A DNA stretch of 51,110 bases. It comes from Candidatus Poribacteria bacterium WGA-3G (GTDB taxonomy: Bacteria; Poribacteria; WGA-4E; WGA-3G). Position 1 is the stretch's first letter; each line of letters starts with the position of its first letter. Location: the NCBI GenBank assembly GCA_000406005.1, contig ASZN01000012.1, positions 1-51,110 of the forward strand, read 5' to 3'. The translations under genes were made by a program, and so were the position numbers. This document shows positions 1 to 7,607 of the stretch, piece by piece. The notes under the pieces were generated by a model. The model did no database searches, was not told the DNA's origin, and saw only the letters and a list, made by a program, of their open reading frames with translations.

Positions 1-1290
1 AAGCCGACTGTCCCGACGCAGAACACCGTCATCGTCGAACAGGTTCAAGTACAACCTCGTGTAACGACAGCGTTCGTCGCGAAGTCAAGCTTCCAACCGC
101 AGACGGTTCTCGAATTCTCTAATCAAACAGTCAAAGTTGACGCACCGATCAACCCGAACGTGCCGAAAGTCGTAACACCGAACGCACCCGTGCCGACAGT
201 TGTAACACATACAGATCTCCCGGTATCGGATGCCCCCGGTGCCTTGGCGTTCTCCGCACCTGTCGCAAACGCGCCTTCCGCCGGACCGGCTAACATCGGT
301 CGTGGTGTCGCTGGAACCGCAGTACAGGTGAAGGTCGCTTTTGAGCGTCCACCCGGACTCGCGATGGTCGAAAACGTCGGTGCCGCACGTGACGCACTCA
401 GCGATGTCGTTGAGAACATTACACTCGGTAACGTTGAAGTACCACCCCTGCCGAGAGGCGAACCCGGTGGACGGGTTATCGGTAAAGGTAAAGACATCCG
501 CGGCGTATTCCGTTTCACACGGATTCGGCACAGTCTCTCTGACTGGTGGGCGGATGCCTCTTCTCTCAACGCATTGACGAAGTGGCTCAACGAACGTACG
601 AAAATCAAAACCGACATGAACGTTGAAGGCGGCGCATTGAAACTTACCGATGCCAACCTCTTCAAAACGCCGTTCGTCTTCATGACAGGACACGATCCAT
701 CACTCGTCCGTTCACGTAATTTGCTCGGGCGGCAGTACGGTGGTGGTAAGATGGATAGCCGTCTCACTGAGACTGAAGCCGCCGGTATGCGTCGCTACCT
801 CGTCGAAAAAGGCGGATTCCTCGTCTTTGACGACTGCGGTGTCAACGCTCCCGCACAGGCAATGATCCGTCTCTTCCTCGCACAGATGCGCTACGTCATG
901 CCTGAGTATCAGATTGAGCGGATTGCCAACGATCACGAAGTCTATGACAACTTCTATGAAATGGGCGGACCCCCAGTCGGATTCGACATCTTCTGGTGGG
1001 GCACACGTCCCCCGAAACGGAACTACCTCGAAGGTATCTCCGTCGGTGACAAGTTGTCCGTCATCGTTGTCCGTCGCGACTACATGTGCGCAATGGAGTC
1101 CGTCAGTCTCCCGACACGTAGTGTCCACTATTCACCCGGTGTTTATCGTTTCATGACGAACGTCGTGGTGTATGCGTTGACGCACGGTCAGATTTCTGAC
1201 TACTCCGGTTATGTGCCTGAAGACACATTAGCGAAGAAAGAACTCCCGACACGCGCACCTGAAGCAGCGAAAGTCAGCGGTTTTGAGTAG
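1..1290 (+). CDS. DUF4159 domain protein, 5' end outside the window
   Basis: The reading frame is open from the first base, so the gene starts upstream and the ATG at 160 is probably internal. The first ~120 residues are rich in Pro, Val and Thr, like a flexible linker. The C-terminal ~220 residues match the DUF4159 pattern: 'PFVFMTGHDP', then 'LTETEAAGMRRYL', 'GGFLVFDDCG', and a late 'YSPGVYRFMTNVVVYALTHG'. DUF4159 proteins are often found beside MoxR ATPases and DUF58 proteins in bacterial gene clusters and are thought to have a glutamine-amidotransferase-like fold; their function is not established. The coding style (many CGT, GTC and CCG codons) differs from the more AT-rich sigma-factor gene that follows. 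The stop is TAG at 1288-1290 and a long imperfect hairpin follows. Family assignment is fairly sure; the role is unknown. Confidence 0.8.
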   Translation, partial: KPTVPTQNTVIVEQVQVQPRVTTAFVAKSSFQPQTVLEFSNQTVKVDAPINPNVPKVVTPNAPVPTVVTHTDLPVSDAPGALAFSAPVANAPSAGPANIGRGVAGTAVQVKVAFERPPGLAMVENVGAARDALSDVVENITLGNVEVPPLPRGEPGGRVIGKGKDIRGVFRFTRIRHSLSDWWADASSLNALTKWLNERTKIKTDMNVEGGALKLTDANLFKTPFVFMTGHDPSLVRSRNLLGRQYGGGKMDSRLTETEAAGMRRYLVEKGGFLVFDDCGVNAPAQAMIRLFLAQMRYVMPEYQIERIANDHEVYDNFYEMGGPPVGFDIFWWGTRPPKRNYLEGISVGDKLSVIVVRRDYMCAMESVSLPTRSVHYSPGVYRFMTNVVVYALTHGQISDYSGYVPEDTLAKKELPTRAPEAAKVSGFE

Positions 1291-1322
1291 AGATTTTCGT
1301 CTCTAACCGTATATCTTATATT

Positions 1323-1363
1323 AAGGTTGTTGCGTTATCCGCCTCGGACAACACAACAGCCTT
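1323..1363 (+). terminator. Imperfect hairpin after the DUF4159 gene
   Basis: Two 19-base arms (1323-1341 and 1345-1363) pair around a 3-base loop, with one G-U pair and two A-C mismatches. It lies 32 bases after the DUF4159 stop codon. No clear U-run follows, so it may be a terminator or an mRNA 3'-end stabiliser; the termination role is inference. Confidence 0.5.
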
Positions 1364-1803
1364 AGTATCGTTAAATCAACCAACCCTCTTCCAAGCAACG
1401 CAAACACAACGTCTAATCCTTTCCCAAAAACTTTTTCTTCGCGAAGTCTTTTAAACCTTTCCCAAAATTTCCTTTTTTTAAGATAGGCGTTGTTCTTTCT
1501 GATTGTATACTATTTCAAGGCGTGCCACCGAGAGACTGAAGTGCCTAAATCCTATTTGACAAGGCTTAACGCGGTCGGCGGTTTATCATGCGTCCAGAAA
1601 CAAACACCAGCGGAGGGACCTCCAAAAAATTCGGATTTTTTCATTTTTTTTCAAATTATGCAATGTTTTCTGCCCAAAATCGCGTCTTTAATAACAGAAC
1701 GAATGAACCGTATCTTATTGTCCAATTTTACAAGACTCAGCATTTGATTAAACTTTTTGGCGAATGCAAACCCACTTCAACCTGTTTGTTAGGAGGAAAC
1801 CTT
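1364..1803. other. Long AT-rich leader before the sigma-factor gene
   Basis: About 440 bases without a convincing gene. The sigma-factor frame stays open back to an ATG at 1588, but the 72 extra codons encode a low-complexity, Phe/Asn-rich sequence unlike the family, and the strong ribosome binding site lies at 1791-1796. A weak -35-like TTGACA is present at 1556-1561, with a poorly spaced TTTATC at 1582. A short GGAGG/CCTCC inverted repeat is at 1611-1622. I see no RNA gene or mobile element here. Confidence 0.4.
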
Positions 1804-3978
1804 GTGGAAAGAGAAGACGACGTTCAATTAATTCGCAAAATTTTGTCAGGCGACGATGAGGCGTTTAACATTTTAGTCCAAAAATATGAAAAAAGTGTTC
1901 ATACCCTTGTGTGGCGAAAGATTGGCGATTTTCACTATGCTGAAGAGATTACGCAAGATACCTTCCTCCAAGTATACCAAAAGCTCTTGACGCTCAAGGA
2001 TCCCAATCAATTTGCTGGATGGCTTTACGCTATCGCGAACCGGCTTTGCATTGCCTGGATGCGAAAGCAAAAACCTGCGATGCAGCCACTGGATGATACA
2101 TCTGTAAAAATAATAGATAACTTAACGTATGAGCATTATGTATCGGAGCAGCAAGAGGTAGAAGCGACTGAACGTCGTTATGAAATCGCCGAAAAACTTC
2201 TGGCAAAACTACCTGAGAGTGAACGCACGGTCATGATGCTCCATTATCTCGGTGAAATGCCAACGAAAGAGATTGGCAAATCCTTGGGGATATCAGTGAA
2301 CACGGTTGTGAGTCGGCTCCATCGGGCACGAAAACGTTTACAAAAGACAGGAGAATTCCTTCAAATGCTAAATAATAATCATCAACAGAATTTAGCAACA
2401 CAGATTAAAAACCACCATCAGTTGGGAGAATTTGATAAGGCTTTAGAGATCAGCACACGTGCGTTGGAATCCAATCCAGCGGACTTAGAGGCTTATGGTT
2501 CTCGATGGAGACTGATAGCCGAAATGTTTCCAGAGGAAGATGGGAAAAAAAGGATTTCCCCTGAAATCGAATATATTCTGCAAACACACTCAGAAACTCC
2601 GGAAGTATTAAGCACTGCATATTGGGGCTATATGAGTCTTCCCGGTCGCGCAAAGAATGTCCCAAGCAGTCTGTTTGAGCAGATACTGCAACACCCCCGA
2701 ACCGAAATTTATCTGGCTGCATTGTTCGGATTAGTTGAACGGAGCGAAGAGACAAGTCAGAAATGGCATTATTACCAGCGCGTCATTGATGAGTTCACCG
2801 TCTCAGATGTTCCAGTGCTATCATGGTATCTGTTAGCTTATGAAGAAATGCTGAGGTTAGTTGAGCAAGATCGTTCTCTGGCAAGCGATGACTTCCTTGA
2901 TGAACTGATTGACGGATGCCTTGCAGCACATCTCGCCATGTGTAAGGAGACACAGCAGTATTTCGGTTGGGCTTATACTGTAGCGGTTGGATGGCGGCTG
3001 AAGTTTAACATCCGATTAGACAAAGCTTATGAAATTTTAGAACGTGCTGAAATCAGATTAGGGGAGGAAGAGGAACAGAGGTGGCTTGTCGAACATAACA
3101 AAGGGTGCGTAGAAAAAGCGTCCAAGAAAATCTCGCGCTTGCGCGCTGAAATCTATCTCAGGCAGGAACGATGGAAAGAAGCATACAATGGACTTGTTGC
3201 AAACGCGCCCGATTTTCTGGAATCCCTTTGGGCAAGGTTCAATGGGAGCACTATAAATTACTTTTGGATGTTGGGACAGTCGGCAGAAGGTATGAGAGAA
3301 TGGGAAAAAGCAAGGCGTTACTATGCCGATGCCCACTTTGCACCTACGCCTCACTGTGAAAAGGTAAGGCATGAGCATGATCCTATCCACTTTGCGCCTA
3401 CACCTCGTGTGGAAAGTTTGACGGGTTTAGAACGCGTCTATCATCAAACAAAACGAGGGACTACCGATACATTTGAGGCGTTTCTCAAAGACACCGAAGC
3501 CGAATATCGGATTCGAGAAGGTGCTGACCGCGAAAGAATTCGTCAGAAACTTATCACGAACAAACTGAATCAAAAAGCGACGGATTTTCGGTTAGAAACT
3601 TTAGAAGGAGAGGTCTACACGCTATCAGCGATGTCTGGAAAAGTTATTTTACTTGATGTTGGATCTTCGTCGAGCATAATGATCCCGGAAGTCAAGATCG
3701 TCTACGAGCGATTCAGCAAAGTCAACGATGTGGTCGTCTTGGGCATCAATGATGGTGAAACGCCGCATCAAGTGCAGCAATTTTTAGATGAACATCAGCC
3801 ACCTTGGTCCGTTTTGCTTGACCCACATCGGGAGGTGAAGAAGGCTTATCAGATTAGAGTGGTCCCGTGTTTTATCTTGATTGATAAAGTGGGCAATTGG
3901 CAATACAGTTGTAGTGGTCTGAATCTCATAAACGGTCAGCCCTTAATTTGGATGATTGAAGCCCTTCTCTCAGATTAG
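1804..3978 (+). CDS. ECF-type sigma factor fused to a redoxin-like domain
   Basis: The chosen GTG start has AGGAGG at 1791-1796, seven bases upstream; the frame is open earlier but the extension is not sigma-like. The product has 724 residues. Residues ~10-85 form sigma region 2 ('AEEITQDTFLQVYQKL', 'FAGWLYAIANR') and ~133-182 form region 4 with its helix-turn-helix ('PTKEIGKSLGISVNTVVSRL'). Residues ~200-580 are helical and TPR-like. Residues ~589-724 resemble an AhpC/TlpA redoxin ('NQKATDFRLETLEGEVYTL', then 'GKVILLDVG'). At the position of the catalytic CxxC there is only Gly-Ser-Ser-Ser-Ser (620-624), so disulfide chemistry at that site is lost. ECF sigma factors direct RNA polymerase to stress or envelope regulons; here the long tail probably provides sensing or partner binding (inference). 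An ABC-2 permease gene starts 11 bases downstream. Confidence 0.88.
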   Translation: MEREDDVQLIRKILSGDDEAFNILVQKYEKSVHTLVWRKIGDFHYAEEITQDTFLQVYQKLLTLKDPNQFAGWLYAIANRLCIAWMRKQKPAMQPLDDTSVKIIDNLTYEHYVSEQQEVEATERRYEIAEKLLAKLPESERTVMMLHYLGEMPTKEIGKSLGISVNTVVSRLHRARKRLQKTGEFLQMLNNNHQQNLATQIKNHHQLGEFDKALEISTRALESNPADLEAYGSRWRLIAEMFPEEDGKKRISPEIEYILQTHSETPEVLSTAYWGYMSLPGRAKNVPSSLFEQILQHPRTEIYLAALFGLVERSEETSQKWHYYQRVIDEFTVSDVPVLSWYLLAYEEMLRLVEQDRSLASDDFLDELIDGCLAAHLAMCKETQQYFGWAYTVAVGWRLKFNIRLDKAYEILERAEIRLGEEEEQRWLVEHNKGCVEKASKKISRLRAEIYLRQERWKEAYNGLVANAPDFLESLWARFNGSTINYFWMLGQSAEGMREWEKARRYYADAHFAPTPHCEKVRHEHDPIHFAPTPRVESLTGLERVYHQTKRGTTDTFEAFLKDTEAEYRIREGADRERIRQKLITNKLNQKATDFRLETLEGEVYTLSAMSGKVILLDVGSSSSIMIPEVKIVYERFSKVNDVVVLGINDGETPHQVQQFLDEHQPPWSVLLDPHREVKKAYQIRVVPCFILIDKVGNWQYSCSGLNLINGQPLIWMIEALLSD

Positions 3979-3989
3979 GCGATAATGCA

Positions 3990-5504
3990 ATGTTCCTGAC
4001 ACTCATTCGGCGAGAATTACTCGCCAATCTCATGACATTTCGGTTTCTCGTTGCAATGGTTGTCACACTGTCGCTGGTCGTTGCGAATACCGTTGTGCTG
4101 ATTGACGATTATGAACGGCGTCTGATAAGCTACGATACCGCAGTGAAGCAACATCATCAGAAGTTTTTAAAAAGAGCAAGGACCTATTCGGAGGTGGAAG
4201 GAGAAATCCGCATAGATCGACCCCCCAACCCACTGAGTATTTTTAATGCAGGTCTGGATCGACGGCTCGGCAACTCCATCACTGCCAGTCATACCTTTGT
4301 GCCAACCCTTTGGGACACCAAATCCCACAGCGCAGATAATCCTTTCCTCAATCTATTTTCCAGTGTCGATCTCGTTTTGATCTTTCAGGTAATTCTCAGC
4401 CTATTGGCACTACTTTTCGCCCACGATGCAATTGCTGGAGAACGGGAAGCAGGCACGCTCCGCTTGACGATGGCAAACCCCGTCAGTCGTCCTATTATTC
4501 TGTTGGCAAAGTACATCAGTGCTATGGCTTGTCTGATTCTTCCGGTAGTCATGAGTTTGCTACTTGCGTTAATCTTATTTTCTGTGTCGGGGTCAATTTC
4601 GCTGAGTGGGGATGATTGGCTCCGGATTAGTGGTATTTTGTTCACCTCAATCATCTATCTCTCCGTTTTCTATCTGATAGGATTGTTAATCTCCGTGGTC
4701 ACTCGTCGAACCGCGACCGCCTTGATGCTTTCAATGGTGATATGGAGCACCCTTGTCCTGATCTACCCAAGTTTGAGCGTATTCACGGTCAATCGGCTTT
4801 GGCAGACACCTTCTCAATTGGAAGCCGCCTATCGCGAAATTGAACAGATCTGGGAAGCGTTTGAAAGAGAGCAGACAGATTTCTTGAGGAACGATAGGGT
4901 TGAGGGGGAAGATCCGAATTTCAATGTACCGCCTTCAGGAAGTTACGGTGTTTATCAGACCTCCGATCCGACAACACTCAAATATGCTAAAGTAGAAACT
5001 CGTCTTTGGACGCGTATCGATCCAGATTCAGAACCACAGATTCCTCATGTCAAAGCTTACTTTCAATTCTCAGAACCGCGACGGATCCGCGCAGCAGAGA
5101 GAACGTGGCAGGTTCGACAAAAAACTTTAGATCGTGTCTACGTTCGCAAAGCAAACATGGCGAAAAATCTGATGCGACTTTCACCGGCGGCGATGTATGA
5201 TTTCGCAACTGAAGCGTGGGCGGGAACAGATTTCTACGGCATTGAGGATTTTATCATAACAGTCCAGCAGTATCGGCAAACGATTATTGATTATTTCTAT
5301 GATAAGGAAGCCTTTTCTTCCCGGAAATGGTTCTCCATTGACCAAGGAACGGTTGATTGGAGCGATTTACCTCAGTTTTCTTATCATCGTGCAGATGTTT
5401 CAACCAACGTAAAGCACGCCAGTGGGGATATTGCCTGCCTGTTTCTCATTAACGTTGTGCTGTTTATGATGACGTTTTTAATCTTCGTACGGCAGGAAGT
5501 GTAG
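3990..5504 (+). CDS. ABC-2-type transporter permease, copy A1
   Basis: A 504-residue membrane protein of the ABC-2 permease type. Hydrophobic segments lie near residues 17-38, 125-150, 170-200, 212-262 and 481-500, with a large soluble portion between ~265 and 480. The sequence 'HDAIAGEREAGTLRLTMANP' after the second segment is the hallmark cytoplasmic loop of this family ('GERExGTLxxLxxxPVSR'). Such permeases normally pair with an ATPase to move lipids, peptides or drugs, but no ABC ATPase is encoded nearby, so the partner must be elsewhere. It follows the sigma-redoxin gene by 11 bases and is probably co-transcribed. It is a clear paralogue of the gene at 7608-9140: both begin 'MFLTLIRRELL' and share 'NTVVLI', 'RPPNPLSIFN' and 'ATEAWAGTD'. 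The substrate is unknown. Confidence 0.85.
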   Translation: MFLTLIRRELLANLMTFRFLVAMVVTLSLVVANTVVLIDDYERRLISYDTAVKQHHQKFLKRARTYSEVEGEIRIDRPPNPLSIFNAGLDRRLGNSITASHTFVPTLWDTKSHSADNPFLNLFSSVDLVLIFQVILSLLALLFAHDAIAGEREAGTLRLTMANPVSRPIILLAKYISAMACLILPVVMSLLLALILFSVSGSISLSGDDWLRISGILFTSIIYLSVFYLIGLLISVVTRRTATALMLSMVIWSTLVLIYPSLSVFTVNRLWQTPSQLEAAYREIEQIWEAFEREQTDFLRNDRVEGEDPNFNVPPSGSYGVYQTSDPTTLKYAKVETRLWTRIDPDSEPQIPHVKAYFQFSEPRRIRAAERTWQVRQKTLDRVYVRKANMAKNLMRLSPAAMYDFATEAWAGTDFYGIEDFIITVQQYRQTIIDYFYDKEAFSSRKWFSIDQGTVDWSDLPQFSYHRADVSTNVKHASGDIACLFLINVVLFMMTFLIFVRQEV

Positions 5505-5536
5505 GATAGTTTTCAGTCATCTTTTTTCTGGAGAAC

Positions 5537-5654
5537 TATAGTAAAACCCGAAAATAAGAGGGCACTTTGGAAAACACAAAACACCTCACCACCGCTGGCG
5601 AGGATTGTATCCTCGCCTCTTTGGAGTGTCTAATTAATTCTAAACTTTACTATA
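5537..5654. mobile_element. MITE-like element, copy 1 (118 bp)
   Basis: A short non-coding element with 9-base terminal inverted repeats TATAGTAAA (5537-5545) and TTTACTATA (5646-5654). Inside lies a palindrome, GGCGAGGATTGTATCCTCGCC. Two more elements with the same ends and a similar inner hairpin occur at 7389-7523 and 10779-10893. No transposase is encoded, as expected of a miniature inverted-repeat element mobilised in trans (inference). Confidence 0.7.
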
Positions 5655-5659
5655 AATGA

Positions 5660-5750
5660 CCCTAATAAGAGATAACCGATAATTGACAACTGATAACTGC
5701 AATCCAAACCACAGTTTCTTAACTGAAAACTGATAACCGACAACCGAAAA
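5660..5750. repeat. Degenerate AACTGATAAC-type repeats before a permease gene
   Basis: This stretch is built of degenerate copies of units such as 'AACTGATAACTG', 'GATAACCGATAATTG' and 'GATAACCGACAACCG', ending four bases before the ATG at 5754. A related array precedes the paralogous gene at 9341. No ribosome binding site is visible between the repeats and the start codon. Confidence 0.6.
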
Positions 5751-5753
5751 CCA

Positions 5754-7181
5754 ATGTGGCATATAACCAAACGTGAACTCTATGACCATCTGAACAGTCT
5801 GCGGTTCGCCTTCACAACGGTATTGCTTGTTGGACTGATGATCGTCAACGCAATCGGATATCTTGGCGAACACACAGCGCAATCGACAGCATATCAGAAA
5901 AAGGTCTCAGCGTCTTTAGATAAAATGAGATCCAAGGCAGACAGTCTGTATAATCTGCTCACAGAAGGCCCCGGTACGCTCTATAAAAAACCTTGTCCAC
6001 TCTCCTTTTGTGCGAACGGCGGTGAAACGTTTATACCCGAATCCGCTGACGGCGTTGGCGAAGGTATTTTCATGACATCAAGTCGTTTTTCGATCAGTAC
6101 GACATGGCGAATGAAATACCCACAATCCAACCCAAGTCTATGGGACCTTATGCCGGATTATACGAACGTTGATTGGGGAGATATAATCTCCATAGCGTTG
6201 AGTTTAGTTGCGATCCTGTTCACTTTCGACGTGATCTCCTCGGAGCAAGAACGCGGCACGTTACGGCTGACGCTATCCAACAGCATTTCACGTGGCACTG
6301 TACTGGTAAGCAAATTTCTTGCAGCATTGATAACTATTAGTATCCCTTTTTTAATTGCCGCATTAATTAACCTTTTTCTGCTTTACACTTCAGGAAGTGT
6401 TCCATTGGGAGCGAGCGAGTGCGGACGCTTGGGAGTTATCGTTCTTATCGCTTTTGTTTACGTGTCAATTTTTCTCGGGTTGGGACTGCTCATATCCTCT
6501 CGTGTGAGCAGTTCGTCAATAAGCCTCACGATTCTCTTACTGATTTGGGTTGTTTGGGTCGTCCTGCTACCCTCCACAATCGGCGCGCTCACCAGTGGCT
6601 TACAGCCGACAATGACCCCTAACGAACTTGCCGCCCGTCAACAGTCTCTTGCCTCTCGTTTTTTTGAGCAGTACGATGAACTTTGGCGTAAAATACCCTC
6701 GCGAGAGATTCCAGCAACAGAGGAAACATTATTGTGGTCGAAATACCTCACCGAAGATGCAAGAGACAACGAGAAATTGAATGAAGAACACTTAGAGGCT
6801 CAGATTGCTCAGGTTCAATTTGCGAGATCAATAACCCGTATATCGCCTGCGTCAAGCGTCCGATATGCTATCGAATCCCTTGCTGGTACAGGTTTCACAC
6901 GTCATGTGCAATTTTTAGCGTACGTGCGCCGATACGCAGGTGAATTCAGAACGTTTCTCACTGAAACCGATCGTGCCGACCGAGAAAGTCCACATGCACT
7001 CGGTCCCAAGGAAGGGACATCACAAAAGCCGGTGCGTTTTGAATCAATTCCTAAATTTGCGGACCGTATCAGTTTCGGTGGCGCATACAATGCTGCAGCC
7101 ACGGACATTCTGTTATTATTGCTGTTTTTTGTAGTGTTGTTCGCAGGTGCGTTTCTTTCGTTCTTCCGTGTTGATGTTTAA
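5754..7181 (+). CDS. ABC-2-type transporter permease, copy B1
   Basis: A 475-residue membrane protein beginning 'MWHITKRELYDHLNSLRF'. The ABC-2 loop is seen as 'SSEQERGTLRLTLSNSISRG', flanked by hydrophobic helices, with a further long helix pair and a C-terminal transmembrane segment ('ATDILLLLLFFVVLFAGAF'). The soluble part between the last helices is ~150 residues. It is distantly related to the 3990-5504 protein and closely related to 9341-10732, so the two classes probably form a heterodimer (inference). The start is set by the shared 'MWHI.KRE' N-terminus; no Shine-Dalgarno sequence is visible, only repeat DNA. No ATPase partner lies nearby. The substrate is unknown. Confidence 0.85.
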   Translation: MWHITKRELYDHLNSLRFAFTTVLLVGLMIVNAIGYLGEHTAQSTAYQKKVSASLDKMRSKADSLYNLLTEGPGTLYKKPCPLSFCANGGETFIPESADGVGEGIFMTSSRFSISTTWRMKYPQSNPSLWDLMPDYTNVDWGDIISIALSLVAILFTFDVISSEQERGTLRLTLSNSISRGTVLVSKFLAALITISIPFLIAALINLFLLYTSGSVPLGASECGRLGVIVLIAFVYVSIFLGLGLLISSRVSSSSISLTILLLIWVVWVVLLPSTIGALTSGLQPTMTPNELAARQQSLASRFFEQYDELWRKIPSREIPATEETLLWSKYLTEDARDNEKLNEEHLEAQIAQVQFARSITRISPASSVRYAIESLAGTGFTRHVQFLAYVRRYAGEFRTFLTETDRADRESPHALGPKEGTSQKPVRFESIPKFADRISFGGAYNAAATDILLLLLFFVVLFAGAFLSFFRVDV

Positions 7182-7315
7182 AGAACTCTTCAATCTTATC
7201 CGTCTCAATAGGCGAAAATCAAGAGGTAGACAGAGAAAGTATCGGGGCCTGCTCATGGGAAACAGGTTTCATTGTGGTGCTTGTAAATGTGTCAATCGCC
7301 TGCTCCATTCATTTG

Positions 7316-7374
7316 TGCTAAATTTTTAGCATTTTTTCTTGACATCAATTTGCGCAAATGCTAAAATATTAGCA
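7316..7374 (+). promoter_or_regulatory. Strong sigma-70-like promoter with two flanking palindromes
   Basis: TTGACA (7339-7344) and TAAAAT (7362-7367) are separated by exactly 17 bases. A 16-base palindrome TGCTAAATTTTTAGCA (7316-7331) sits just upstream and a similar one, TGCTAAAATATTAGCA (7359-7374), overlaps the -10 box. The spacer itself contains the perfect palindrome ATTTGCGCAAAT (7348-7359). This looks like a repressor-controlled promoter for the downstream permease pair; the regulator is unknown. A degenerate copy of the first palindrome occurs at ~10741-10755, after the paralogous gene. Confidence 0.6.
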
Positions 7375-7388
7375 TATTATCTACATTT

Positions 7389-7523
7389 TATAGTAAATTC
7401 GGAAAATAAGTTTACACTTTGAAGGGCAATATCTACCTACACCCCACTGCAGGGTTTTTGCTGGGGTGTTTCTTCAGGGTTTGGAACCCCGCCGTTGTAA
7501 AAATAATTACGGACTTTACTATA
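7389..7523. mobile_element. MITE-like element, copy 2 (135 bp)
   Basis: The ends are TATAGTAAA (7389-7397) and TTTACTATA (7515-7523), as in copies 1 and 3. The interior carries a dispersed motif of this window, GCTGGGGTGTTTCTTC (7460-7475), followed by a GGTTTGGAACCCC hairpin. It lies in the leader between the palindromic promoter and the third permease gene. It has no coding capacity. The rest of the 426-base gap 7182-7607 holds only the promoter region and the sigma-gene remnant. Confidence 0.7.
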
Positions 7524-7542
7524 ACGTGCGTTTAATAGGTTT

Positions 7543-7596
7543 CTCATAAGTGGTCAGCTCTTAATTTGGATGATTGAAGCACTCCTATCAGATTAG
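7543..7596 (+). pseudogene. 3' remnant of the sigma-redoxin gene
   Basis: Translated in frame, this segment gives 'LISGQLLIWMIEALLSD' and a TAG stop. The true C-terminus of the sigma-redoxin protein is 'LINGQPLIWMIEALLSD', so 15 of 17 residues agree. The spacing from the stop to the next ATG is also the same (11 bases) and the spacer differs at only two positions (GCGATAATGCA and GTGATAATGCG). It marks the left border of the tandem duplication that made the second permease pair. Confidence 0.9.
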
Positions 7597-7607
7597 GTGA
7601 TAATGCG

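Noticed and set aside
123..767. Open frame on the minus strand inside the DUF4159 gene
   Set aside because: It is the antisense shadow of a well-supported coding frame and has no recognisable protein features.
1588..1803. Extension of the sigma-factor gene to the ATG at 1588
   Set aside because: The added residues are low-complexity and unlike sigma factors; a strong AGGAGG lies directly before GTG 1804.
7147..7329. Short plus-strand frame after the B1 permease gene
   Set aside because: It overlaps the permease's end, has no ribosome binding site or homology, and runs into the promoter palindrome.
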